A DNA stretch of 64,000 nt, from the NCBI RefSeq assembly GCF_003628555.1, contig NZ_CP021731.1, positions 248,001 through 312,000 of the forward strand, written 5' to 3'. The notes beneath the pieces are model-generated. The model did not search any database and was not told the DNA's origin. It worked only from the letters and a program-made list of their open reading frames with translations. The position numbers and the translations under genes were made by a program. Origin of the DNA: Azoarcus sp. DN11. Its GTDB lineage: Bacteria; Pseudomonadota; Gammaproteobacteria; Burkholderiales; Rhodocyclaceae. Positions 24,373 through 32,573 of the stretch are shown here, one piece after another. Numbering within the stretch: position 1 is the stretch's first letter; every line of letters starts with the position of its first letter.

Positions 24373-26577
24373 ATGGAAGCAGCCGCTGCGGTTCCCGCCC
24401 CCGAACCTTTCCGTCCTCCCGCCTCGAGCGTGCTGTCGCTCGACTTCGCCGAACTCAAGGCGAAGCTGGCGACCTACCTGAAGCCCGAGGACGTCGGCCG
24501 CGTCGAGGCGGCCTACCATTTCGCCGCAAACGCCCACGAGGGCCAGTTCCGCATCAGCGGCGACCCCTACATCTCGCACCCCGTCGCGGTCGCCGACATC
24601 GTCGCCGACTGGCATCTCGACCCGCAGGCGCTGATGGCCGCGCTCCTCCATGACGTCATGGAGGACACCCACATCTCCAAGCAGGAGATCACCGAGCGTT
24701 TCGGCAAGACCACTGCCGAGCTCGTCGACGGGCTCTCCAAGCTCGACAAGATCGAATTCCGCTCGCAGGAAGAGGCGCAGGCGGAGAACTTCCGCAAGAT
24801 GCTGCTCGCGATGGCGAGCGACCTGCGCGTGATCCTGATCAAGCTCGCCGACCGCATGCACAACATGCGCACGCTGCAGTGCGTGCGCCCGGCCAAGCGG
24901 CGCCGCATCGCCAACGAGACGCTGGAGATCTACGCGCCGATCGCCAACCGCCTGGGGCTCAACAACCTCTACCGCGAGCTGCAGGAGCTGTCGTTCGAGC
25001 ACAAGTACCCGATGCGCTACCGCGTGCTGTCGCGCGCGATCAAGGCGGCGCGTGGCAACCGGCGCGAGGTCGTCGGCAAGGTGCTGCAGGCGATCGAGGA
25101 GCGGCTGCCGCAGTGGGGCATCCGCGCCGAGGTGCGCGGGCGTGAGAAGCACCTGTTCTCGATCTACCGCAAGATGTCCGAGAAGCACCTGTCGTTCTCG
25201 CAGGTGCTCGACATCTACGGTTTCCGCGTCATCGTGCCAGACGTGCCGGCCTGCTACCTCGCGATCGGTGCGCTGCACTCGATGTACAAGCCGGTGCCGG
25301 GCAAGTTCAAGGACTACATCGCGATCCCCAAGGCGAACGGCTACCAGTCGCTGCACACGACGCTGATCGGCCCCTTCGGCACGCCGGTCGAAGTGCAGGT
25401 GCGTACCGCCGAGATGCACCACATCGCTGAGAGCGGCGTCGCGTCGCACTGGCTGTACAAGGAAGACGAGAAGACGCTCACCGAGCTGCAGCAGAAGACG
25501 CACTCGTGGCTGCAGTCGCTGCTGGAGCTGCAGTCGGCGTCGGGCGAGGCGACCGAATTCCTCGAACACGTGAAGATCGACCTCTTCCCCGGCGAGGTGT
25601 ACGTGTTCACGCCCAAGGGCCGCATCCTGTCGCTGCTCAAGGGGGCCACGCCGGTCGATTTCGCCTACGCGGTGCATACCGACGTGGGGAACCGCTGCGT
25701 CGCCTGCCGCATCAACGGCGACCTGATGCCGCTGCGCACCGAGCTCAGGAACGGCGACCAGATCGAGATCATCACCGCCGCGCACGCGAACCCCAATCCG
25801 GCCTGGCTCGCGTACGTGCGTACCGGCAAGGCGCGCGCGCAGATCCGCCACTTCCTCAAGGGCGCGCAGCAGGACGAATCGGTGACGCTGGGCGAGCGCC
25901 TGCTCAACCAGGCGCTGCGTCCGCACGGTCTGACGCTGGGCCAGATCAGCACCTTTGCGTGGGACCGCTTCCTACGCGACCGCGGCGTGCGCGCGAAGAA
26001 GGAGGTTTTCACCGACGTCGGCCTGGGGCGGCGCCTGCCGGCCATCGTCGCGCGCCGCCTCGCGCAGGCGCAGGACCAGGAGTCCGGCCGCCCTGACGTC
26101 ATCAAGCCGAAGCCCGCCGGCGCGATCCTGATCCGCGGCAGCGAAGGCATCGCGGTGCAGCTCGCGCGCTGCTGCCAGCCGATCCCGGGCGACCCGATCA
26201 TCGGCGTGATCCGCAAGGGGCAGGGCCTGGAAGTGCATCTGCACGACTGCCCGGTGGCCTCGAAAGTGCGCGGTGACCGCGGGCGTTGGGTGGATGTCGA
26301 GTGGGAGGCCGGCGAGGATCGTCTGTTCGACGTCACGATCCGCGTGCTGGCGAAGAACGTGCGCGGCGTGCTCGCGCGCGTCGCCAGTGCGATCGCCGAC
26401 GCGGACTGCAACATCCAGAACGTGTCGATGGACAACGAGCAGGGCGGCCTGTACACCGCGATGAGCCTCACCGTGCAGGTGCGCGACCGCATGCACCTCG
26501 CGCACGTGATGCGCGGCGTGCGGCGCGTGCCCGAGATCGTGCGCATCGCGCGCCCGAAGAGCGACGCGCGCTCCTGA
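24373..26577 (+). CDS. spoT: Bifunctional (p)ppGpp synthetase/hydrolase SpoT
   Basis: 734 aa from ATG 24373, the usual length for SpoT. Domains: HD hydrolase (about 50-200, HDVMEDT at about 92-98), RelA/SpoT synthetase (about 235-345, GYQSLHTTLIGPFGTPVEVQ), TGS (about 385-445, VYVFTPKGRILSLLKGATPV), a helical/zinc-finger-like region with paired cysteines (ARCCQPIPGD), and a C-terminal ACT domain (about 655-730). The intact HD motif indicates hydrolase activity. Third gene of the gmk-rpoZ-spoT-cobW run. Confidence 0.95.
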   Translation: MEAAAAVPAPEPFRPPASSVLSLDFAELKAKLATYLKPEDVGRVEAAYHFAANAHEGQFRISGDPYISHPVAVADIVADWHLDPQALMAALLHDVMEDTHISKQEITERFGKTTAELVDGLSKLDKIEFRSQEEAQAENFRKMLLAMASDLRVILIKLADRMHNMRTLQCVRPAKRRRIANETLEIYAPIANRLGLNNLYRELQELSFEHKYPMRYRVLSRAIKAARGNRREVVGKVLQAIEERLPQWGIRAEVRGREKHLFSIYRKMSEKHLSFSQVLDIYGFRVIVPDVPACYLAIGALHSMYKPVPGKFKDYIAIPKANGYQSLHTTLIGPFGTPVEVQVRTAEMHHIAESGVASHWLYKEDEKTLTELQQKTHSWLQSLLELQSASGEATEFLEHVKIDLFPGEVYVFTPKGRILSLLKGATPVDFAYAVHTDVGNRCVACRINGDLMPLRTELRNGDQIEIITAAHANPNPAWLAYVRTGKARAQIRHFLKGAQQDESVTLGERLLNQALRPHGLTLGQISTFAWDRFLRDRGVRAKKEVFTDVGLGRRLPAIVARRLAQAQDQESGRPDVIKPKPAGAILIRGSEGIAVQLARCCQPIPGDPIIGVIRKGQGLEVHLHDCPVASKVRGDRGRWVDVEWEAGEDRLFDVTIRVLAKNVRGVLARVASAIADADCNIQNVSMDNEQGGLYTAMSLTVQVRDRMHLAHVMRGVRRVPEIVRIARPKSDARS

Positions 26578-26578
26578 A

Positions 26579-27685
26579 ATGGCCCACGCCCGGCCCGACG
26601 CCGCGGAGGGCGGCGACCGCCGCATCCCCGTGACGCTGCTGACCGGTTTTCTCGGCGCCGGCAAGACGACCCTGCTGAACCACCTGCTGCGCGACTCCGC
26701 GATGGCGCGCGCTGCCGTGCTGATCAACGAGTTCGGCGAAGTCGCGGTCGATCACCACCTCGTCGACAAGGTCGACGAGACCCTCGTCGTGCTCGACTCC
26801 GGCTGCGTGTGCTGCAGCGTGCAGGGCGACCTCGTGAAGGCGCTGAAGAGCCTCTTCATGCGCGCGCTGCGGCGCGAGATCCCCGGCCTCGAGCGCGTGC
26901 TGGTCGAGACCACCGGCCTCGCCGACCCGGCGCCGGTGATCTACACGCTGATGCAGGAGCCCTTCATCGCCGAGCGCTACCGCTGCGACGGCGTGATCAC
27001 GGCCGTCGACGCGACGCACGGCCAGGGCCAGCTCGACCGCCACCGCGAAGCGGTGCGCCAGGTCGCGATGGCCGACCGCCTGCTGGTGACGAAGTGCGAC
27101 CTCGCCGGTGCGGACGAGCGCGCGGCACTCGCGGCGCGGCTTGCGACGCTCAACCCGGGCGCGCAACAGGTCGAGGTGTTCCGCGGCGAAGTGCCCGCTG
27201 CGGCGGTGTCGGGCTGTGGCCTGTACGACCCGGCGGGCAAGATCCCGGACGTCGCGCGCTGGCTCGGCGACGAGCGCGTGCGCGCGCAGGCCGCGGCGGC
27301 GCCGGCATGGCGCAAGCCGGGGGCGAAGTCCGTCGCCGTCGAGGGCCACGCGGCGCGCCACGACGAGCACGTCACGAGCTACGTGCTGCGCTTCGACGCG
27401 CCGCTCGACTGGTTGGGCTTCTCCGACGGCCTCGGCCTGATCCTGCAGGTGTATGGCGCCCGCATCCTGCGCATCAAGGGCCTCCTGAACGTCGCCGGCG
27501 ATCCGCTGCCGCGCGTCGTGCAGTGCGTGCAGCACGTCGCCTACCCGACCCGCAGCCTGCCCGCGTGGCCGGACGGCCCGCCCTACGACGACCGCAGGAG
27601 CCGCCTCGTGTTCATCGTGCGCGACCTCGCGCGCGAGGAGGTCGTGAGCATCCTGTCGAGCTTCTGCGGCCAACCCTGTTCATGA
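26579..27685 (+). CDS. CobW/COG0523 G3E-family GTPase (metal chaperone type)
   Basis: 368 aa. P-loop GFLGAGKTT (about 23-31), the metal-binding C-V-C-C (CxCC, about 75-78) and the GTP-specificity segment TKCD. The C-terminal CobW domain is at about 265-350 (SYVLRFDAPLDWLGF, ILRIKGLLNVAGD). COG0523 proteins insert or deliver Zn, Co or Ni; the specific metal is not deducible, and no Zur-type site was noticed. It starts 1 nt after the spoT stop, so it is translated in the same operon. Confidence 0.9.
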   Translation: MAHARPDAAEGGDRRIPVTLLTGFLGAGKTTLLNHLLRDSAMARAAVLINEFGEVAVDHHLVDKVDETLVVLDSGCVCCSVQGDLVKALKSLFMRALRREIPGLERVLVETTGLADPAPVIYTLMQEPFIAERYRCDGVITAVDATHGQGQLDRHREAVRQVAMADRLLVTKCDLAGADERAALAARLATLNPGAQQVEVFRGEVPAAAVSGCGLYDPAGKIPDVARWLGDERVRAQAAAAPAWRKPGAKSVAVEGHAARHDEHVTSYVLRFDAPLDWLGFSDGLGLILQVYGARILRIKGLLNVAGDPLPRVVQCVQHVAYPTRSLPAWPDGPPYDDRRSRLVFIVRDLAREEVVSILSSFCGQPCS

Positions 27686-29113
27686 CTGTTGCCGCGCGAG
27701 CTCTCCGAGCGTCATCAGCGCATGCACGTGCCGATCGGAGAACGGATAGCAGCCCGACAGCCGGATGTGCCGGGTGTAGCGCCCGCCGGGCGAGAACAGC
27801 TGTCCCGGCGTGATGCTGATGCCGCGCGCGAGCGCGTCGTCGAACAGGCGGTTCGAGTCGCAGCCCGCGGGCAGCTGCACCCATAGCAGGAAGCCGCCGG
27901 TCGGCCGCGTCGCCTGCGTGCCAGCGGGGAAGGCGCCGTCGATCAAGCCGCGCAGGCGCTCGACCTGCCCCGCGTAGCTGCGCCGCAGCCGGCGCAGGTG
28001 CTGCGCGTAGCCGCCGTTCTCCAGGAACACGCCGAGCGCCTCGCACAGCAGCGCGGGCTGCGCGACCGAGCTGCAAAACTTGAGATCGTTGAGTTCCCGC
28101 CGGAAGCGCCCGCCCTCCATCCAGCCGATGCGAAAGCCCGGCGCCAGCGTCTTCGTGTAGGACGCGCACACGATCACCCAGCCGTCGCGGTCGAAGGCCT
28201 TCGCGGCCGGCTGCAGCGGCGTCGCGTATTGCAGTTCGGCGTACAGCGCGTCCTCGATCACCGGTACGCGGTACTCGTTGGCGAGTTCGGCGAGGCGCCG
28301 CTTGCCTTCAACCGGCATGCTGGTGCCGAGCGGGTTGTGCACGTTGGGCATCGTCACGACGGCCTGCACGCGCTTTTCCGACAGCAGTAGTTCCAGCGCG
28401 TCGAGCGACATGCCGGTCCCGGGATGCGTCGGCACCTCGATCGTCTTCAGCCCCAGGCGCTCGGCGAGCGGGATCAGGTTGAAGTAGGTCGGCGACTCCA
28501 GCGCGATCGTGTCGCCGGCGCGCGTCACCGTGCGCAGCGCGAACTGCAGCGCCTCCATGCAGCCGTTGGTGAGGATGATGTCCTCGGGCGCCAGCGTCAT
28601 CGCCAGATCCCGCGCATGGCGGCAGATCTCGCGCCGCAGCAGCAGCGATCCGGGCGGCAGGCAGTAGTCCGACAGCAGTTCCGGCCGCCTGCGGGCGAGG
28701 TCGGACACGAGCCGCCCGAGGCGTTCGCCCGGATAGAAGTCGCTGCCCTTCGGGCACGCGAGCGACAGGTCGATCGTGTCGGGGCTCGCCTGGGCGGCGA
28801 CGACGCGGCTGATCTGGTCGAGGACCTCGGCTTCGGCGGATTTCGCCAGCGTGCTGGCGGAGGCGAAGCGCGGGGCTGCGGGCGTCGGCAGGCGCGAGCG
28901 CACGAAGTAGCCCGACTGCGGCCGCGCCTCGATCAGGCCGTGCGCCTCGAGCTGGCGGTAGGCCGCGAGCACGGTGTTGATGCTCAGCCCGCGGCTCTTC
29001 GCCGCCTCGCGCACCGAGGGCAGACGCTCGCCGCTCGCGAGGCGCCCGTCGGTCATCGCGTGGCGCAGTTCCAGCGCGAGGGACTGGTACAGCGGCTGGC
29101 TGTCGTCGAGCAT
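27680..29113 (-). CDS. MocR-type regulator (GntR HTH fused to aminotransferase domain)
   Basis: 477 aa from ATG 29113. An N-terminal winged helix of the GntR type (about 1-75: LPSVREAAKSRGLSINTVLA) is followed by a fold-type I aminotransferase domain (about 110-475) with a PLP-lysine motif S-Y-T-K-T-L-A-P-G-F-R (Lys about 322). MocR proteins sense PLP or amine/amino-acid ligands. It is divergent from a LysE-type exporter, and the shared spacer has an inverted repeat (29160-29191) that is a plausible operator, so it probably controls that exporter. The last 6 bp overlap the end of the convergent GTPase gene. Confidence 0.9.
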   Translation of the reverse strand: MLDDSQPLYQSLALELRHAMTDGRLASGERLPSVREAAKSRGLSINTVLAAYRQLEAHGLIEARPQSGYFVRSRLPTPAAPRFASASTLAKSAEAEVLDQISRVVAAQASPDTIDLSLACPKGSDFYPGERLGRLVSDLARRRPELLSDYCLPPGSLLLRREICRHARDLAMTLAPEDIILTNGCMEALQFALRTVTRAGDTIALESPTYFNLIPLAERLGLKTIEVPTHPGTGMSLDALELLLSEKRVQAVVTMPNVHNPLGTSMPVEGKRRLAELANEYRVPVIEDALYAELQYATPLQPAAKAFDRDGWVIVCASYTKTLAPGFRIGWMEGGRFRRELNDLKFCSSVAQPALLCEALGVFLENGGYAQHLRRLRRSYAGQVERLRGLIDGAFPAGTQATRPTGGFLLWVQLPAGCDSNRLFDDALARGISITPGQLFSPGGRYTRHIRLSGCYPFSDRHVHALMTLGELARQQS

Positions 29114-29159
29114 GGTGGGAACCCCCGGGGCGATGGATGCAGTCTGTGCCGCAATCGAA

Positions 29160-29191
29160 GGATACAGTTCGATGACGGAGAAACTGTATCC
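29160..29191. promoter_or_regulatory. Inverted-repeat operator candidate for the MocR regulator
   Basis: GGATACAGTT (29160-29169) and AACTGTATCC (29182-29191) form perfect 10-bp arms with a 12-bp spacer in the MocR/LysE divergent region. A further ATCCAGTATAAAAG follows, where TATAAA could be the -10 of the exporter gene. MocR regulators commonly bind such repeats. Confidence 0.6.
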
Positions 29192-29277
29192 AGTATAAAA
29201 GCTATTTTCTGGCGCTGTAACCGTGTCGTGCGAATCCTTATTCTGGGTGACATGCAAGACAGCCCGGAGAAGGCCCC

Positions 29278-29877
29278 ATGTTCGACCTGCCTCTGATGAC
29301 CTACGTGGTCACGATGTCCGTCACCCCCGGACCGAACAACCTCATGCTCGCCGCGAGCGGCGTCAATTTCGGCTTCCGCCGCACCTTGCCGCACCTGCTC
29401 GGCGTGAGCATCGGCCACGGCGTGCAGGTCGTGCTCGTCGCGAGCCTGCTGGCGTGGATCATGGTGTGGCTCGAAGCGCTGCGCGTGCCGCTGGTGATCG
29501 CCGGCTGCACCTACCTGCTGTGGCTCGCGTGGCGCCAGGCACGCGCCGGCGAACCGACCGCGCGGGGACAGGCGCGCCCGCTGGGCTTCTTCGGCGCCGC
29601 CCTGTTCCAGTGGGTCAATCCCAAGGCGTGGATGATGGTGCTCAACGTCGCGATTCTGTTCCTGCCGCGCGGTAGCGGCTGGCCGGCAGCGGGCGAGCTG
29701 GCGCTGTGGTGTGCGCTCGTGAACCTGCCGTGCATCGCGCTGTGGGCGTTCGCGGGCGACCGCATGGGCGTCTTCCTGCAGAGCCCGGTCGCGCTGCGCG
29801 CCTTCAACTGGACGATGGCCGCCCTGCTCGGGGCGACTGCCGCGTGGATCCTGATCAGCGAACTGCTGTCGAAGTAA
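29278..29877 (+). CDS. LysE/RhtB-family amino-acid exporter
   Basis: 199 aa with about six membrane helices. The N-terminal signature MSVTPGPNNLMLAASGVNFG (about 13-32) and the W-V-N-P-K-A-W motif (about 116-122) identify the LysE superfamily. Such proteins export amino acids or related compounds; the substrate cannot be read from sequence. The divergent MocR gene and the operator between them suggest induction by an amino-acid-like ligand. Confidence 0.92.
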   Translation: MFDLPLMTYVVTMSVTPGPNNLMLAASGVNFGFRRTLPHLLGVSIGHGVQVVLVASLLAWIMVWLEALRVPLVIAGCTYLLWLAWRQARAGEPTARGQARPLGFFGAALFQWVNPKAWMMVLNVAILFLPRGSGWPAAGELALWCALVNLPCIALWAFAGDRMGVFLQSPVALRAFNWTMAALLGATAAWILISELLSK

Positions 29878-29964
29878 CACGTGGGAATCCCGTTTTGCGC
29901 ACGCGGATTGGCGGGCGGCGGGGCAGGCGTCTACAATGCGTCGCCTTGTACCGGGAGAGAAGAA

Positions 29965-30153
29965 ATGGCGATGTACGAATCGGATCACACCAAGTTCATG
30001 CGCGAGTGGCTGGAAAAGCATCCGAAGGAACTCGACGAGCAGAAGAAGGGCCGTGCCCTGTGGTGGGACAAGCCGCAGGACGTCGAGACCCAGAAGCGTT
30101 ACGACGAGTCCCGCGTGCCCGTGCACGCCTACTACTACGATACGCACTCTTGA
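29965..30153 (+). CDS. DUF3460 small conserved protein
   Basis: 62 aa from ATG 29965 (GGGAGAG upstream). Highly charged, with no signal or membrane segment: MYESDHTKFMREWLEKHPKE, then RALWWDKPQDVETQKRY. This family is small and restricted mainly to betaproteobacteria, where it is of unknown function. It is a useful taxonomic hint. Apparently monocistronic. Confidence 0.85.
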   Translation: MAMYESDHTKFMREWLEKHPKELDEQKKGRALWWDKPQDVETQKRYDESRVPVHAYYYDTHS

Positions 30154-30242
30154 TTCGGCACGGCTGATTCGTCCGCGGCGCCCGCGCCCGCTGTTGTCGC
30201 GTGCGTCCTGCCTGACGGGAATCCGACCTTTCCCACGCCCGC

Positions 30243-31646
30243 GTGTCGCTGCCTGACTCACTGGTCCTGATCGACGTCGAAACCACCGGCGCGAATCCGT
30301 TGCGCGACCGCGTGACGGAGATTGCCGTGCTGCGCATCGAGCGCGGCGAGCTGGTCGATCGCTGGGAAACGCTGGTCAATCCCGAATGCCCGATCCCGCC
30401 GCTGATCCAGCGGCTGGTCGGCATCACCGACGCGATGGTCGCCGGTGCGCCGACTTTCGCGGCGCTCGCCGACGAGGTGCGTGCCCGGCTGGGCGGCGCG
30501 GTGTTCGTCGCGCACAACGCGCGCTTCGACTACGGCTTCATCCGCAGCGAGTTTGCGCGCATCGAGCAGACTTTCGACGCCCCGGTGCTGTGCACCGTGA
30601 AGTTGTCGCGCGCGCTGTATCCCGAGCATCACCGCCACGGCCTCGACGCGCTGATCGAGCGCCACGGCTTCACCTGCGGCGCCCGCCACCGTGCGATGGG
30701 CGACACCGAGGTGCTGTGGCAGTTTGCCCGCCTCGTCACCGACTCGTTCGCGCCCGACGTGCTCGCGCGCGCGGTCGAGCGCGCGATGAAGCGCCCGGCG
30801 CGCGCGGTCGAGCTGCCCGAGGGCGTGCTCGAAGGCCTCCCCGAGTCGCCCGGCCTGTACTACCTGTACGGCGACAACGACCAGCTCCTCTACATCGGCC
30901 GCAGCCCCTGCCTGCGCGCGCGCGTGATGGAACACTTCGCGCCCGGCGTGAAGGGCAAGGACGCGGAACTCGCCAAGCGCGTGCGCCGCGTCGACTGGGA
31001 GGAAAGCGCCGGCGAGCTGACGGCGACGCTGCGCGAGATGGAACTGTTGCACCGGCGCTGCCCGCCGTACAACCGCGTCGCGGGCAGCGCGGACGTCTTC
31101 GGCCTGCAGTACGTGCCGGGGCGCAAGCGTCCCCCCATCCTGCAGCGTGTCGCGCTGGCGGGCAGCGATCCGGCGGCGTGGGGCGACGTGCACGGCACGT
31201 TCCGCACCAAGAAGGAAGCCGACAACCTGCTGCGCGAACTGGCGCAGGCCTATCAGCTATGCTTGCGCCGCCTCGGGCTGGAGTCGGGCAACAGCGGCCC
31301 GTGCTCGGCGCACCTCGCGAAGCGCTGCGCCGGCGTGTGTGCCGGCAAGGAAAGCTTCGCGGCGCACGACGAGCGCCTGCTCGGCGCACTCGGGGCCGTG
31401 CGGCTGCGCCCCTGGCCGTGGCCGGGCGCGGTGATGATCGCGGAACGCTGTCCCCACAGCGGCAGCGAGGCCTGGCACGTGGTCGACCGCTGGTGCCTGC
31501 TCGGCACCGCCGACAGTCCCCTGGCGCTGGACGCGTTGCGCGCGGCGCTGCCGCCGCGCCGCTTCGATCTCGACATCTACCGCACGCTGGTGCGCTGGCT
31601 GGCCGCGGACGGTCACCGCGACGCCGTCACGCCGCTCCTGTCCTGA
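30243..31646 (+). CDS. DnaQ-like 3'-5' exonuclease fused to a GIY-YIG (UvrC/Cho-like) nuclease
   Basis: 467 aa starting at GTG 30243. Residues about 8-170 are a DEDD exonuclease domain (LIDVETTGANP, VAHNARFDYGF, and H-R-A-M-G-D-T as the last motif). Residues about 200-285 are a GIY-YIG domain (GLYYLYGDNDQLLYIGRS, with Arg and Glu of the core following). The C-terminal part contains cysteine-rich segments (GPCSAHLAKRCAGVC) as in Cho-type proteins. The fusion is a known proteobacterial family (DNA polymerase III epsilon-like/excinuclease-like) likely involved in DNA repair; its precise reaction is not settled. Confidence 0.88.
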   Translation: MSLPDSLVLIDVETTGANPLRDRVTEIAVLRIERGELVDRWETLVNPECPIPPLIQRLVGITDAMVAGAPTFAALADEVRARLGGAVFVAHNARFDYGFIRSEFARIEQTFDAPVLCTVKLSRALYPEHHRHGLDALIERHGFTCGARHRAMGDTEVLWQFARLVTDSFAPDVLARAVERAMKRPARAVELPEGVLEGLPESPGLYYLYGDNDQLLYIGRSPCLRARVMEHFAPGVKGKDAELAKRVRRVDWEESAGELTATLREMELLHRRCPPYNRVAGSADVFGLQYVPGRKRPPILQRVALAGSDPAAWGDVHGTFRTKKEADNLLRELAQAYQLCLRRLGLESGNSGPCSAHLAKRCAGVCAGKESFAAHDERLLGALGAVRLRPWPWPGAVMIAERCPHSGSEAWHVVDRWCLLGTADSPLALDALRAALPPRRFDLDIYRTLVRWLAADGHRDAVTPLLS

Positions 31647-31673
31647 CCCTTCCGACCCTGCCGCGCTGCGGCG

Positions 31674-32354
31674 TCAGGCCGCGATGCGTTCGAGCTGCAG
31701 CCGGTTGGTGAGGGTGATCGCGCGCCGTCCGCGCGGCACGATGAAGCCGTCGCGCCGCAGCCGGTTGAGCACGCGCGAGAAGGTCTCCGGCGTGAGGTTC
31801 AGCTGCGACGCGATGGTCTGCTTGTCACAGGGCAGATGCACTTCGCCGTCGTCGCCATCGGCATGCTGGACGAGATAATGCGCGACACGCTGCGTGCTGC
31901 TGCGCTGCGTGCATTGCTCCATCCCTTCGACCAGTTCCTGCATGCGTTCGGACAGGCGGGCCATCAGGGCCATCGCGAACTGCGGCTGCGCCGCCATCGC
32001 GGCCTGCAGCGCGTTGCGCTGGAGGTGCAAGACGATGCTGCTGCGGGTCGCCTGCGCCGCGAGCGTCTGGCGCGTGCCGCTGAAGATGTTCTCCTCGCAG
32101 AAGGTGTCGCCCGGTCCGGCGAGGCGCACGACCTTTTCCGCGCCGGCGCTGGAGATCAGGAACAGTTTGACCTCGCCTTCGAGGACCAGGTACATGCCTC
32201 CGGGCTCCGTGCCGCGGTGCAGAATCATTTCCCCGCGCGAGGCGCGCACGGAGCGCACGCCGTGGGCAAGCCGCCCCAGCGTGGCGGGGTCGAGACAGTC
32301 GAAGGGCTCGAGGAGGGCGAGGGTCTGGACGGTCTGGGCCTGGATCATGTTCAT
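31674..32354 (-). CDS. Crp/Fnr-family transcription regulator, Dnr/Nnr-like
   Basis: 226 aa from ATG 32354. A cyclic-nucleotide-binding-type sensor domain (about 15-130), a long dimer helix, and a C-terminal winged helix (about 150-220) with recognition helix ETFSRVLNRL. The [4Fe-4S] cysteine cluster of Fnr is absent (only one Cys near the N-terminus). With its position beside narXL-like and nap genes, this suggests a Dnr/Nnr-type nitric-oxide-responsive regulator, but heme binding cannot be seen. It is divergent from the sensor kinase gene, and the spacer carries a NarL-type site. It may act at the palindrome upstream of napF. Confidence 0.82.
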   Translation of the reverse strand: MNMIQAQTVQTLALLEPFDCLDPATLGRLAHGVRSVRASRGEMILHRGTEPGGMYLVLEGEVKLFLISSAGAEKVVRLAGPGDTFCEENIFSGTRQTLAAQATRSSIVLHLQRNALQAAMAAQPQFAMALMARLSERMQELVEGMEQCTQRSSTQRVAHYLVQHADGDDGEVHLPCDKQTIASQLNLTPETFSRVLNRLRRDGFIVPRGRRAITLTNRLQLERIAA

Positions 32355-32467
32355 TGCGTTACGCTCCCTGGACGTCACATGCGAGATTCGGGCCGATAAT
32401 CTGGCCTGAGTCTAGAAGCAGAAGTAGTTTTGATCCAGTCTGCATATGCGGGGCGAGAAGCGGAAAA

Positions 32468-32483
32468 TACCTCTTCGGAGGTA
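32468..32483. promoter_or_regulatory. NarL/NarP-type 7-2-7 binding site between dnr-like and narX-like genes
   Basis: TACCTCT-TC-GGAGGTA: two inverted heptamers with a 2-bp spacer, the NarL/NarP 7-2-7 geometry. The left heptamer fits the TACYYMT consensus exactly, and the right differs at one position. The surrounding 32467-32484 is a perfect ATACCTC-TTCG-GAGGTAT inverted repeat, so it could alternatively fold in RNA as a C(UUCG)G hairpin. Its placement in the spacer suggests nitrate/nitrite autoregulation by the adjacent pair. Confidence 0.55.
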
Positions 32484-32573
32484 TGAGTGGTAGTTGTTAG
32501 GTAATTGATGTTGATGGATTGTTGCGAATCAGGGTATTTCTCGAGACGGGTTTGGGTATATGGAGGTATTCCC

